From Pyxicephalus adspersus (taxonomy: Eukaryota; Chordata; Amphibia; Anura; Pyxicephalidae): a DNA stretch of 64,000 bases. The stretch covers positions 44,224,468 to 44,288,467 of the forward strand of contig NC_092859.1 in the NCBI RefSeq assembly GCF_032062135.1, in the 5' to 3' direction. Under the pieces are notes generated by a model, which ran no database searches, had not been told where the DNA came from, and saw nothing but the letters and a program-made list of their open reading frames with translations. The translations under genes were made by a program, and so were the position numbers. Shown piece after piece: positions 12,063-23,350 of this stretch (position 1 is its first letter; each line of letters starts with the position of its first letter).

Positions 12063-12278
12063 GAAGTTCGACCGAACCCAGCGAACCCGAACTTCGAGGT
12101 GTTCGCTCATCCCTACCCATTAACCATTTTTATTAGTGTTGAGCAAACCCAAACTGTAAAGTTCGGGTCTGTACTGAACTTTACGATTTTGGGTACCCGG
12201 ACCCGAACCCGAACTTTGAGTTGAAGTTCCAGCGAACCCGGCCAACCCGAACTTCGATGAGGTGTTCGCTCATCCTTA
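12063..12278. mobile_element. Two hAT MITE fragments ending CGCTCATCC
   Basis: 12063-12115 is a right-end fragment finishing GTTCGCTCATCCCTA. 12134-12278 starts TAGTGTTGAGCAAACCC and finishes GTTCGCTCATCCTTA, so it has both ends. Both are dense in GAACCCGAACTT words that pair with TTCGGG. Termini match the hAT MITE at 43296-43937, which has an exact 8-bp duplication; here I see none, consistent with recombination between neighbouring copies. Confidence 0.65.
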
Positions 12279-14170
12279 GTCATCAGGCCAGGCCATCTTG
12301 TTTCACAAGTTCCAACTTTTATAGGTGCTTTTTTGTTGTTGGACAGGGGTAAGCATGTATACTTTGCTGTTCTGCAGTCCCATATGCACCAAGCATATGG
12401 TATGTACTGTGTGTTCTGACTTCTTTCTCCAAAGGGCAGCATTATGTGTTCTAGTGAAATGTGCTACAACAACTCTGTGGGACTCGACTGAACTGGTTAT
12501 TTTTTTTTTTGCCACAGGCATCAATGAGTTTGGGTACTCATTTTGTGACCACTTTTAGTATATGCTAAGCACTGCATACTAGAAACAACTCAAAAGTCTT
12601 GCGGTTTTTAGGATACTGAACTCGGCAGCTTTGTCATTAATATTTGGCCCTTATTAAAGTTGCTCAGATTCTTCTAAAAGATCATTATTTTAACAAATAA
12701 TCTTCAACGAACTAATTGTTCACCCTAATGTCTAATTTATCTCACCTCTTGACAGGTACAACTATAACAAGAGTAACTAGAACAACAATCAATGTTATTC
12801 ACTTCACCTGGTATAGCTGAGCACTGACTATGCATTTTGATTCCTTGTAGCTTTTTTTGTGTTTTATTTTTTCTTACACTGATTACAAAATGGAAGTTGT
12901 TTTCCTCCAAGTGTTAGCATCCAATAAGAAAAAAAAGTAAAACACAAAAATATAATTTATATTCTTTTGTTACAGAAAGACAAGTCGCCATATCTTAATA
13001 AGCCCAGCAAAAGGCCTACAGTATGAGTCATAATAGATGCTCTTTCTAAAGCTCCTTATCTCACTTCATTCCACTATTATACAGTGTGAAAGCCTCAGCT
13101 GTGGGGATATATTATGTGAACTACGGTTTAATTGTACAATTAACCTTTGTTGTACGATTTGGTTTTTAAACAGCGCTTCTCCTACCTCCCTCTGATTTCA
13201 GACTCATTTGAAATAAATTACCCAGAGCATTTAAAAATGCAAAACGAAAGCTGCGTGATCCCACAAGCGTGCAAGAGGTCATTAGGTTGTCACACCTGTA
13301 TCTGGGGTTGTCACATACGGCATGACAGACCTGTCATTGTGCATGCATTTTTCCTGCTCTCTGGGCACATACATAATCTCATTGTGACAGTGGTGACATA
13401 AATGGTTGTAATTAGTTTAATATTCTTTCCCATAGATATTATGAAATACCCGTGGCTGCCTTCTGTAATAATGCACTGATCCTTGTCAGCTGTGTCATTT
13501 GTTGTATTTAGCTACTGCCTAAACAAAACATAAAGCAACCTGTTTTTCTATAGCAGGGAACAGGCCAAGAGGTCCCAATGAAAATCAAGTATGTTTTTTT
13601 TTTACATTTTTTTGCACCCCAACTTCATTCAAATGCTGTTTTTTTGTTTTGTTCAGATTGTTGAAGTAAACATTTACAATATACTCCCATACTTTAAATC
13701 TGCACAAGAAAAAAAAAACATGACATAGGCTGTTGCTTATCCTTTCTCCACCTAAACTAAAAAAGATTGGTTTTAAACAAATTTAGTTATATATAATTTA
13801 CTTGGTAATCCTTCTTTTAAGGTGGGCCAGCTGGGCCCAATGTAAGTCAACCAGGAAAAACCAGGAAAAAACAAAACATGGGATGAGACCGATTGCAAAC
13901 TTTCAGGGTGGGTTATTCAGCTAGGTAGTGGTAAAAACATTTATACTGTAATAATAAAGGTCCAAAAACAAAAAAAACCTGGTTGGTATGATTTTGAGTT
14001 TTTTTATAAGTGCATCCTGCATTGCTTTGTTAAATGTCCTTCCATGTTTTAAGCATTATGTAGACAAGCAGATAAAAGATTTCTGTTGCTGAAAATGATC
14101 ATTTGTGATTGTTACCAGGTGCAGGATAATGAACAAGTACTGTAAACACAGAACTGTTCTACTCTACGGG
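12279..14170. other. Unassigned; possible conserved segment 13140-13480
   Basis: No gene or bounded repeat. 13140-13480 has higher complexity than the surrounding AT-rich DNA and lacks repeat signatures; it is a candidate conserved non-coding segment only. A-, T- and mixed homopolymer runs occur at 13590-13740. Confidence 0.4.
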
Positions 14171-14560
14171 GAGGGAAGAGCGGCAGTGTAGTCAAAAAAA
14201 AAAAAGAGGGGGCACGGTACCCACCCCACTACACCCCTGCCTATGTGTCACTCAAAGGGTAAGAAACTTTCCCCAGAGTGATGTCATGATATCAGAATCC
14301 GTGCGTTCAAAGAAACAACCCGCCCACCACCCTGAGCCTGCAATTCCATATAGGAGACATGGTCCGTGCCTCTGGCAGGTGTGCCCCCATCCCCCCCCCG
14401 AGCAGGGTCCTTCTCCTAAATCCGCGGGGAGTGGACCAGCAGAGCAACGGACCATGAAAGAGATCTTTGCAAAATACCAGTGGGCACGCATGCCCATTCC
14501 CAAAAAAGGTAGGGCACGGCGTTCCCATCTGTGCCCGTCCCACTACACCCCTGGGGGAGC
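14171..14560. mobile_element. Possible hAT-like element with CACTACACCCCTG ends
   Basis: CCCACTACACCCCTG occurs at about 14223-14238 and again near 14541-14553, and CAGTGTAGT occurs at 14186. CAGGGGTGTAGTGG is the kind of terminus seen in hAT MITEs. Flanking GAGCGG occurs on both sides but the fit is imperfect. The interior is GC-rich with a run of Cs at 14391-14399. Overlapping open frames on both strands are compositional. Confidence 0.35.
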
Positions 14561-14727
14561 GGACATGTGAGTAGTAGGAAACTACAATGGTCATCCCCAT
14601 TCAGTTACTGACCTACTAGAATGGATTGATGAATGACGTTGGGTACTGCTGTACATGCTAAATTTTTGCCTAGGATGATCGTGGCCATTCATCTCAGGCA
14701 ACAATAATTTAACTTGTATATGTAGAT

Positions 14728-15480
14728 TTACTTTCTAATGCCTGGTACCAGATACTTTTTACCAGATTGTTCATCAGTGGTTTGCTTCAATCTTGATTTT
14801 AGGAAGTCACAGGGGCTGCACCTATTGACTGATAGCATTTCCACAAGGCTGTAGAGTGTGGTAGTTGCACGTTCAGAGTGTTTGGGAAAGTGTGTAGATG
14901 TGCTATCTTGGCTTTGGTCATGTTTTTTGGTTATGACTACAGTTTCATATTCATGGCTTAGTATCATCATACTACTGATTACAAGGCTCTGGTCAAAAAT
15001 CTATGTGTCCCCTGGATTTTTTCACATCTTTTTTATTCCCTGTACAAGTCAATGGAAATACAAAAAGACATTTAATCAGGTTGATGCAGTTTAAAATGAA
15101 AATGCAGATCAGAGGGAGATCAGCTGCATGCCAAATACAACTGTCCACGAACAATCTGTCCAATACGTCCATCAACATAGGTTTTTGACACAGGTTCCTG
15201 AGTATACCAAGCCCCGCCAGCTGCTGGATGTAACCACAAATTCCCAGAGTTCTATCATTCTGCAATTGCCTTGTGCTGTATAGTAGATTCTGGAGATCCC
15301 AACAGACCTGTAGCTACTTTTAGAAACTCAGACGTCAGGAAGGTTTCCACTCTGCCTTTTTGAAGCCACTGTGATCTTTCATCTGGTATGCTCCTCTTCT
15401 CTTATACAGAGAGGCCCGCAGCAGGGATATGCGTAGGGGCTGCATAACAGGTGTGCTCGTGCTGCCTGAAAAGAAAAGGG
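14728..15480 (-). pseudogene. Unidentified decayed coding-like stretch
   Basis: On the minus strand a branch-point-like CTAAC, a pyrimidine tract and TTTTCTTTTCAG (near 15475) precede an open frame whose product includes QPLRISLLRASLYKRRG and DHSGFKKAEWKPS. Further downstream (to 14728) other frames read coding-like segments, for example VDGRIGQIVRGQLYL and TTLYSLVEMLSVNRCSP, separated by stops and frame changes. The amino-acid make-up looks less random than its neighbours, as in an old pseudogene or transposon gene. I do not recognise the protein, and chance cannot be excluded. Confidence 0.25.
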
Positions 15481-16240
15481 GGGTAGAGGTTAGGATTGAA
15501 TTACAGTAAATAGATAGGGGGGTTGAGAGAGGGTAGGTTCGGAAGTTCAAGGGGTGGAGTATAGTAGATAAAAGGGAAGGATAATGGAGGGACAGCACAG
15601 TTTTTTGGAGAGAAGAAATTTCCCACCCACCCGCCCTGTTAGAAGGTGTGTGGAGGCGGTTGAGGTTTGGTGGAAGGTAAGAGTTCTGGGTTAATTACGG
15701 TTGGGGGGCACCCAAGGTGGTGGTAAAACCCCCCCTCTTTCAAGTGGAACGGTGGAGGCCCCTGAGGTGGTGCTGTGCTGCTAGGGGGCCAGGTTGGCTT
15801 GGTGTTTGGTTATTATGGAAATGTGGTGGCGTGGCGGCCTTTACCTTCCGGACCTGCAATCTAGTTGTTATTGGGTGAAAATGGTTGGTTATAGTTGGTT
15901 TTGGTTTTTGGTGAAGAAAGGGTTAAGTGAGAGTTATAGGGTGGTTATTTAATAAGGGGGTTAATTTTAAGGTTGTCATTAAATGTTATTTAAATGTTAT
16001 TTATTTGTTTTTTGGTTATTTGTTGAAATATGTTGAAATATTTATTTATGTTAATTTATGAATATTATTAGAGAGTATGTTATTTAAATAAATGGCTGCT
16101 TGCCAGCCATTTAAAACGCATTTCAGGTGTGGAGTTTTTATTTAGTTATGGGATGTTCAAGAGGGATGGGCTGGCAAGGAAGAGTGTTAAGAGGTAGGTA
16201 TGGTGAAAAAGGGGGGAAAAATTTTAAGGCAAGGTACGAG
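15481..16240. other. GT-rich tract of unknown origin
   Basis: Strongly G- and T-rich on the plus strand from about 15480 to 16030, followed by an AT-rich stretch and AAATAAATGGCTGC near 16088. Read on the minus strand it resembles the C/T-rich tracts at 11230-11660 and 45450-46260. It may be the end of a retroelement (a DIRS-type element is one possibility from memory), but no coding domain is visible. Confidence 0.3.
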
Positions 16241-18609
16241 CTACCCTAGTCATGACCTGATCTGTCTTTTATTTCTAGTAACAGATTTTGTACCAGAATC
16301 TGGCTCTATCAATGATGTTTAATGCAATAAATGTTTCATCACATGTACCGCTTTTTAAACTACACAACGAAACATATCTGATGCCTAAATTTTTCTATTT
16401 TTCTATCAAGCAACATCAAGCACTTAAAGGAAAAACTCTTTAGGAACAAAATTCACATAATATTTTTGCTTTGGCAATTTTACTATAATGAAAAAGAAAA
16501 AAAGTTTCAAAAGTATGAAAGACATGTTTCTGATACTTAACTATGACCTTGGATGGGTTACTTTACTTCTGCAGAATAATAAAAAACAGATTATTATCTC
16601 TCTCTTGCATAGATTTTTTTTTTTTGCTGTTCTTGCTTTCTACAAAGTATAGAACGCTGTCTAAAAAACAGAAAATAATGAGATTTCATTGTGGCTATGA
16701 TGAACAACTTTTAGGGTCAAATGCTTTTTTTTATTGAGGATTTTAACATTTCTACCTGAATTATCTGATCTGTTTCTGTGTCGTAGTTCTAAGTCAAGGT
16801 AAAAACCATAATGACCTCTAAAATGGTAAAATGAGCGAATAATAATATTCTAACGTTACCTTTCATCATTTCGTTCTGAAAATGTTCACGTTATTATTCG
16901 GTTGGTTATCTTTCTAAGAACGGTGGAAATTATATCATTATCTTCTACACTGAATTTGTGATAAATTTGATTTGGAAGTTATAGCAGTAGGCATTGGAGT
17001 TTAATTTTTTTTTAATTAATCATGATGCCCACCTACATTATTTTTTTAAAACTGTAGCACAAAATCATAATTTCAAAGGTTATTAAGGAATATCTGTTCC
17101 TTCTTCAGGAAGGTTTTTCCCTACAAGAAAACTTACTACAAAACATTTTAGATAATACCTAATTATATATCACTTTTGACATTCGTCTGTGTTGCATTTG
17201 TTCTGTTTGGACAGAAAAAAATAAAATTACTTTGATGAATTTATGAAAAGCTGAATTTAACACTTGTACCTATCGTTTCAAAGAAAACCCAGACTACTGC
17301 ACTATTTTAAAATAGAGCACTAGCTAAAGAAGGAAGATTTGTTATTTTTTTGCTAAATAATAAAATCTTACCCTTAATTTTCCATAGTTTCCCTCTATGC
17401 ACTGTGTACATACTGTAAACTACTGTACTGTAGTGTAAACCACTGTGGGGTGGGGGCATCCTATCCTCTGGGAATACAAAACTACTCAAAGTAGGGCAAA
17501 TGATTATTGCTCAAAATTATTTACTCCTATAGACTGGGAGATATAAAAATATACATCCTTTGTTCATATAATATAGAAATTCTTTATTTATTTATAATAA
17601 TATTAATGTTTTTATAACTTCCTGAACTTGCGAATATATCATACACGCTGAAAATATTTTTTAACAAGGGCTCCTGCTTGTTGTGTACATTAACCATGTT
17701 AAACCACATTTAAACATGTAAACATCAGATTGTAAGACTGTTGTCCAAGTATACAGCAAGTAGCATTCCCATGGGCTGTTGGTTGTCAGGTTTCTTTTAT
17801 CACATAGTAGGCAGCAGCTAATGAAGAACTAGCCAATAAAGTAAACTTAAACAATAACATTATTAGGTTCTAATAGAACCAAAACAAATGTTGGATGTTC
17901 AGGCCAACAGCAACATTTACTTATCACTGATATCATACTTTAATAAACTGGTGTGAAGTAACTATAATAACAGCCCATAACAGGCAGGCCCAGATTTTTT
18001 GTAAGGTCACCTAGGCCTTACCCTCCACCCCTTTCCTCCCCCATACCCCCTCACCTGCATGGCAGTATTGGTGTTCTTTCAAATTTAGCTGCCTCCCGAA
18101 ATTGATACACTCAAGCGGTGTGTACAATGGAGTCATTTCAAGACAGTGGGATAGTGTGTCTTTAAGCGCTGCTTGTCATATTCTGTAGCCTAACAACTCA
18201 TTGTGTTCAAACCTTTACATCACCTAAACCAATTGTTGTATCAAATGTCAGGGTACACAGGAGACCCTTTGTGATCCTGTACTAGCTATTAGTACGAAAA
18301 ATTTAAAGTCCCCCCCCCCCCCGCTTTAAGATATGGGCTGAGAAGATAGAGCAGAAAGTAGGCTATGAACGCATACATCTAAATATCCACATTCGAGTTG
18401 CAGGTCCCGGAAACCCTGGACGGTGGTAAGTATATAGTGTGAGGCTGCTGCAATCGAGTGTCCTGCTTTCTGGACTCTAGTAGAGGGAATTTCTTTCCCC
18501 TGTATGTTGATGAAATATGGAGCACTGTGATGATGATTTAAAGATTATTAAGCTTTTTTCTTGGCTTGATCATAATGCCTGTTGTTTGAAGCTGTTGAAG
18601 CTCCTATAT
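16241..18609. other. Unassigned AT-rich sequence
   Basis: No gene or bounded element. It contains a 13-C run at 18310-18322, flanked by CTTTAAAGT-like and ACTTTAAG-like words. Confidence 0.5.
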
Positions 18610-18764
18610 GGGCCCTGATTTATTAAAGCTCTCTAAGGCTGGAGAGGATACACTTTCATAAGTGAAGCTGGGTGATCCAGCAAACATAGAATGGATCTGG
18701 TCCAATATTCAAAACAATTTTAAATAGTTTAAAATAGAGACTTTGAAGAAATCCATTCCAGGTT
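18610..18764. mobile_element. Foldback MITE, copy 2 (3'-truncated)
   Basis: Starts GGGCCCTGATTTATTAAAG and follows the 7323-7562 element through CTGGAGAGGATACACTTTCA, GTGATCCAGCAAAC and the centre. It ends at ATCCATTCCAGGTT (about 18764), with most of the right arm missing, so it can no longer fold into the full hairpin. Confidence 0.75.
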
Positions 18765-18884
18765 ATCCCTGTGTCCTCTGTGATCCTCTGTCCAGATCTT
18801 CTTAGAAGCAGTGGATTTATTATTTTGTTATGCTTTTCATTACACGTTAGTGTTATTTCTCTTCTTCTCTGTACTCAATTGTTT

Positions 18885-18920
18885 CCTGATGAAGCTGATT
18901 TATATCTGGAAAACGCATTA
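18885..18920 (+). ncRNA. Hammerhead-like Penelope motif, degenerate
   Basis: CCTGATGAAGC, a 14-base spacer and GGAAAACGCATTA have the order of hammerhead core boxes (CTGATGA ... GAAA). This is the only copy in the window with a literal CTGATGA. An extra A after GAAA and a weak stem II make activity unlikely. No coding remnant is next to it; placement within a Penelope pseudo-LTR is inferred. Confidence 0.35.
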
Positions 18921-20339
18921 AAACGTTCATGATTGATATCCAACATTCACTGTAGGCCCCTGTACTATTATATAAATGTGTAACTTGTTTGTAATTTTTG
19001 TAATTGATTTGGCTATATATGTACAAATTAATGTGGATATTTGAAAGTATGGATTCACACTTAATAATAAGCTCTTTTTAATAATTATTTGGATATGTTT
19101 TTTTCTATATTGTTCCCAATATGTACCGGTATTTATTATTTTATGATTTGGCTAATGAGGGATGTGGCCACAGCTTAACTATATGGGATAGACAATTCCT
19201 AAGCTGTTTTTCTAAACTGAACATGAAAATTTCGAGAAGCATTAGGGTGAGGTCCCTAAATTTACCTGTCAGCTGACAAAACTATGACTGTCATACTCGT
19301 CATGTTCGCAAGCTCCTGTCCTAGGGAAGAAAAAGTATGGCTGAGATTCACAATCATGATGCAATTAGGGTTTAGCCCATTGCTCAACAAATACCTTTAA
19401 TGACTACGTAGTTGCATTTATTTATGTATTTCATATCTGCCTAGAGCCCTGTTTTAAATTAAACTATCAATCAGAATAATAATATTAGTTAAATTCACAT
19501 TTTTTAAAAGAATATCCAAATTCTGTTTAGTTTACTTTTCAGATTTATGTGATTACACTATATAAAGCTGTTCAAAAACAGTAATATGATCATGCTTTGT
19601 AAATAAAATTACTCAGCCACACTGGAATTTGTACATCCAGGTCAAATTATACCACTTTTTCACTAATTATATTCTAAAAATCTGCTTTTCACCTCTTCTA
19701 AATTATACCCCTGAAGCTGTAAACAAACTAAAGTGCATTGAAATTTATCACCAGTCATTTTAGTTTTTGCTCCTTTTGAAACACTATTTCTCGGGGTTGA
19801 AGTGTAAATTACATGATTAAAAAACATGAATGGGAATAAGAAAGATTTACGGTGCTCCAGAAATAGCATATCCGGAAGATTTGTAATGAATTTCAGTGCT
19901 CTTCATGCCTTCTAATCCTCAATGTATTTCAAATGACATCGGCGATAAATATGGCTGCCTTCTAAGTACTGTGAAGGGTACAGTCTGATTGTAATTAAGT
20001 GCAATTAACCTTTTGTACAAATGGAAAAAGGAGTTTTGAAAAAGTAATTTTGCATGCCTGTGTGCAGGTAAGAAATAGTCATGATTTATTTTTATCTTCC
20101 TTTAAAGACGAATTTATAAATAAAATCTATATAACAACATTGATATAATTGCTTTATATTGCACTATAATATGCAACTGATTATATAATTAGTAATAGAA
20201 CAGCATAACTTTTATTTTAGTTTCGAAAGGATGCTGATTTTTTCACTCCCTTGTTATAATTCTTCCAAATTTTTCCAGCATCTGTCTCTCTTTGCAACTG
20301 TTAAGGTGTACCACATTTTACTACATGTGGATTATTTAT
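18921..20339. other. Unassigned; possible conserved segment 19890-20060
   Basis: No gene or bounded repeat. 19890-20060 is of higher complexity and includes GTAATTAAGTGCAATTAA, a homeodomain-type word; it is listed only as a candidate regulatory segment. Confidence 0.4.
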
Positions 20340-20580
20340 TTATTTATTTATTATTTGGAGAGGACACCTCCCCTTCTGTCTTTTACTTCCGTGGAGGTAA
20401 GGACTGAAAGTGAAATCAGCAGCCTGCTGGGAAACATACGTCAAATAAGGAGCTTCGTAAGGGGCTTTCTTAGAATGTAAAAGAAAAAGAGTGCAGATCT
20501 CACGCATGCTCAATGAGATCGTGAATTTTTCTTTCATCCTCAAAAAGACAATGTCACCCAATCTCGCACCTGCACAGATC
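20340..20580 (-). mobile_element. Fragment of TTAAAGYGGA-type repeat interior
   Basis: Read on the minus strand, TGCGAGATTGGGTGACA, GATCTCATTGAGCATGCGTGAGATC and TGCACTCTTTTTC follow the same series as in the element at 31006-31485 (CATGCGCAGTGTGAGATTGG and GATCTCACCCAAGCACAGTG). Termini are missing. It begins after a (TTTA)n tract at 20333-20353. Confidence 0.45.
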
Positions 20581-21105
20581 CCACACAGAAATTGGATACT
20601 CTACAATAAAAGAATTCTATGAGATGGTTGTGCTAGCAAACTGACTTACATAATTGATTAAAATTTCTACAGTTTAAAAATTGTTTATGAAAAGTGTGGA
20701 AATAATGTAGAAAAAATATTTTTTTTCAATAAAAAGTGTAAAGCATGGGTGGAAATAGAGTTTTTTTTAATGCCAACTGCAAACCTAAATTGTAGCTAAA
20801 TTACTAAAATTTTACTTTAAGTCCTAAACATAGTTTGGTTTTCAAAATTGCCACGGTGGGGCGGTCAGAGGTCTATAGGAGCATGTCCAAAGTAAAAAAA
20901 GGTATGTATGGGGTAAAAAAAAATTTACATAGCATTCAGGGGTAATTAGCATTTAACTCATTAGCATTCCAATGCTTGCAGTTACAATAGGTTTTTTGTA
21001 AATCTGACATTTTCATTTACAAATTACACTAAGGAAACCTATTGTATTGTATCTAAGAAAACAATTTAGGTAAAGGATACATTTATAACATGGTTCCAGG
21101 ATGCC
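20581..21105. other. Unassigned AT-rich sequence
   Basis: Nothing recognisable between the repeat fragment and the nested LTR block. Confidence 0.5.
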
Positions 21106-21288
21106 TTAAAGCAGAACTGTAAGGCCCTGATCAGCACCAGTCCTCACCAAACACCAGTCCCCCAATGTAACACAACAGTCTTCACTTTTAGTAGGCCCCC
21201 GCTCAGACTATCTCAGGGAGATAGGTTGCATCTCTCTCGGTAGCCCCCAGGACGTACTGCACTAGGGATAGTGTTTGGAGATGGGCTG

Positions 21289-22066
21289 TGTAAGGAACTT
21301 ACCCGCCCTGCGAGCCTGCGGTGTCCCTGGGGTTCCCAGCCACAGAGGGAGACCCCTCAGTAGCAAGCAGCATAACCAAGGCTGCTCCTCTGCTCACAGC
21401 TTGTCTGTCTCTGCTGGCGGAGGGATCCGCCCTGGACTAATTACTGATCAGCCAGGCAGCAGCCCTTGCATCCCTTTGAATGTGGTTCCTGCTCCCAGCA
21501 CTGTGCAAGTGCAAAGTAGTGCACGTCCTAGGGGTACTGTGGGAAGAGGTGCGCGTGTTACCATGCGTCCCTCTTGTACCCCCCGAGGGCGTGGCACTCG
21601 GCTGCTTCGCCCCAGGGCGGGACATAGTTAGTTTGAATTCCCTGCGGCCAATCAGCTGTAGGGGATTTACTCAGTCTCCCATCAGACAGTGCCAGGTGGC
21701 GCAAGGTGATTGGTCATCCTGGCTATTTAAGGAGAGCCTGTCCATCACCCCATTGCCCGCTATAGCCTCTGTTAACACAGTGTGCTTGGGTGTGTCTCTA
21801 TGTGGTTTAAAGTTTATCTGTTTGTCATTACCTTAGTGACCTGGTCTGAAACTCACCTTGCTTGAACTCTGCCAGCCCTGACCTCGGATTGTTACTGACC
21901 ATTTTGCTTGCTGCCTGCCCTGACTTCGGATTGTTCTTGACCTGCATTTGCCTTATCCTCCTGTACTTCGCTTTATTGGACTTAACCCTTGCTGTATGAT
22001 ATTGAATAAAGCCTGATTTAAGGGTATCTGGAGTTGGTCGTGGTTTGTGTGCCCAGGCGCATTACA
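21289..22066 (+). mobile_element. Solo LTR, family A, copy 1
   Basis: Termini TGTAAGGAACTTACC and GGCGCATTACA, flanked by the exact 5-bp duplication GGCTG at 21284-21288 and 22067-22071. The empty site is visible in the related host LTR as GATGGGCTGGCAGC near 59191. LTR landmarks are a TATA-like CTATTTAAGG at 21723 and AATAAA at 22005-22010, placing R/U5 at the right and transcription on the plus strand. About 778 bases, with no tRNA primer-binding site or polypurine tract, so the internal region was lost by LTR-LTR recombination. A sister copy is at 33427-34215. Confidence 0.92.
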
Positions 22067-22194
22067 GGCTGGCTGCAAGCTGGAAGCCCACGGATAACAG
22101 TACAAAAATACTAGGTGATCCAAAATACAATCCATAGTCAAACCGTGTATTCACTCTATCAAACAAGGTACAAAGGGAGTAGGCACAGGCAGAG

Positions 22195-22705
22195 TGTCAC
22201 AGATCAGCAGCACAGCTTATTCCGGTACTTGCTGTTCACCAGATCAGCAGCAGTTTGTCTGCTTACCTTGCTTTAGGCTGCACTGTCCAGGCTTTGGAGG
22301 TAGAGGCATCACTGGAGTTTTCCAGCTGATTTATATGCACCTGCCTATTTAGTCCCCACCCAGCCTGCCTGTTAGCCCCACTATATAGGCTGTGTTCAGA
22401 CTGACAATCCTTGCCTTTGCAATAGGTGTGTTTACCTGTGGCTCCAGCTCACGTCTGTTTCTAAGTGCCAATTTCCTGGTTTCGACCTTGCCTTGTTTGA
22501 CTTCAATTGTTCACGCCTGCCCTGACCTGATACTGCTCTGGTTTTCGAGATTGCCTATCCATTTGGTACTACTGGTGCTTCGGTTCCACCCGCAGTTAGC
22601 AGCTGTCTGCACGGGTGTGTATGAGGGCTACAAACTGGTCGCCGTCCATAGCAAAGTCCATCACTCCTTGTCTACTTCCCCATACTTGTGGCAAAAACCG
22701 TGACA
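22195..22705 (+). mobile_element. Solo LTR, family B, nested
   Basis: Termini TGTCACAGATCAGCAG and AAAAACCGTGACA, flanked by exact CAGAG at 22190-22194 and 22706-22710. About 511 bases. A TATA-like CTATTTAGTCC is near 22346. Its sequence is unrelated to family A apart from general LTR features. Comparison with 59067-59696, which lacks it, confirms that it is a separate insertion. Confidence 0.9.
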
Positions 22706-23350
22706 CAGAGTCAGGGTCACAGGTAGAGGTTGGTCCAGGCTGAGTACATTGAAATGTCAGGAAACGGGCAAAGTCAGCAACAGAAAACAAACAAATCTCT
22801 TCAGCACAAATTAGCCCAGCTAACACTACAACAGGCATAGAGCATTGGGAGCAGAGGCTATAAAGCCCCAGCAGCTAATGGTAGTGCGGGACTAATTGAA
22901 TGCCCATTGGCTGCCCAATCTCAGAGCAGGGGATGTAGGAAGGCCATTTACATCCAAAGGGAAGCCAGGGATGCACAGGCTGGAGAGAGGAGGGCTGACA
23001 GCTATTTGCCTGATCCTGCTGCAAGCAATGCCGATGAAGGGAATAAACAGGATGCGTTGTCCTGTGGAGGCCAACAGTACGGGACAGCTGCCTAGATGAA
23101 TGTCTCCTAACAGGAACTAAACTAAACCTTTTTTTTTTTTTTAAATTATGATCATGGATAATCTTTTATTGCAGAAGGGACATAAGGATAATTTAATTAT
23201 CCTTAACTGCCTGACCACAGTGTTTTAAACTCAATCACCTGTACCTGTTTCATTATAGACACCTCGATCTTTTTCCTTCCACGTTTTTTTATTTTGATCT
23301 TTGGCCAATTTGATTGACCAGGTCAGGATGACGTAACTCCTGCACAGGCT

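Larger units (their letters stand above)
21118..23112 (-). mobile_element. Solo LTR hosting two nested LTRs
   Basis: Begins TGTAAGGCCCTGATCAGC and ends CTCCTAACA, with TG...CA termini and flanks AGAAC (21113-21117) and GGAAC (23113-23117), a 5-bp duplication with one mismatch. An uninterrupted copy of the same family lies at 59067-59696 with an exact duplication, which fixes both ends. After subtracting the insertions at 21289-22066 and 22195-22705, its own sequence is about 700 bases. A TATA-like TTATAGCC (minus strand sense from about 22865) and the typical order of LTR words suggest that transcription ran on the minus strand. No internal retrotransposon genes remain. Confidence 0.85.
21106..23350 (+). 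mobile_element. Older TTAAAGYGGAAC-type repeat, interrupted
   Basis: TTAAAGCAGAAC (21106-21117) before the LTR and GGAACTAAACTAAACC with GCAGAAGGGACA-like sequence after it (23113 onward) join into the left part of a common frog MITE-like repeat whose consensus start, from memory, is TTAAAGCGGAACTAAACC. The LTR at 21118-23112 therefore landed inside it and duplicated AGAAC/GGAAC. The right end is not clear; 23350 is approximate. Confidence 0.5.

Noticed and set aside
21275..21836. Two overlapping 118-codon plus-strand frames
   Set aside because: Both fall in solo LTR sequence and arise from its high GC content; a similar frame occurs in the sister LTR at 33484-33777.
21289..22705. Possibility that two LTRs in the nest flank one provirus
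   Set aside because: The two differ in sequence and each has its own exact 5-bp duplication, so they are separate solo LTRs.
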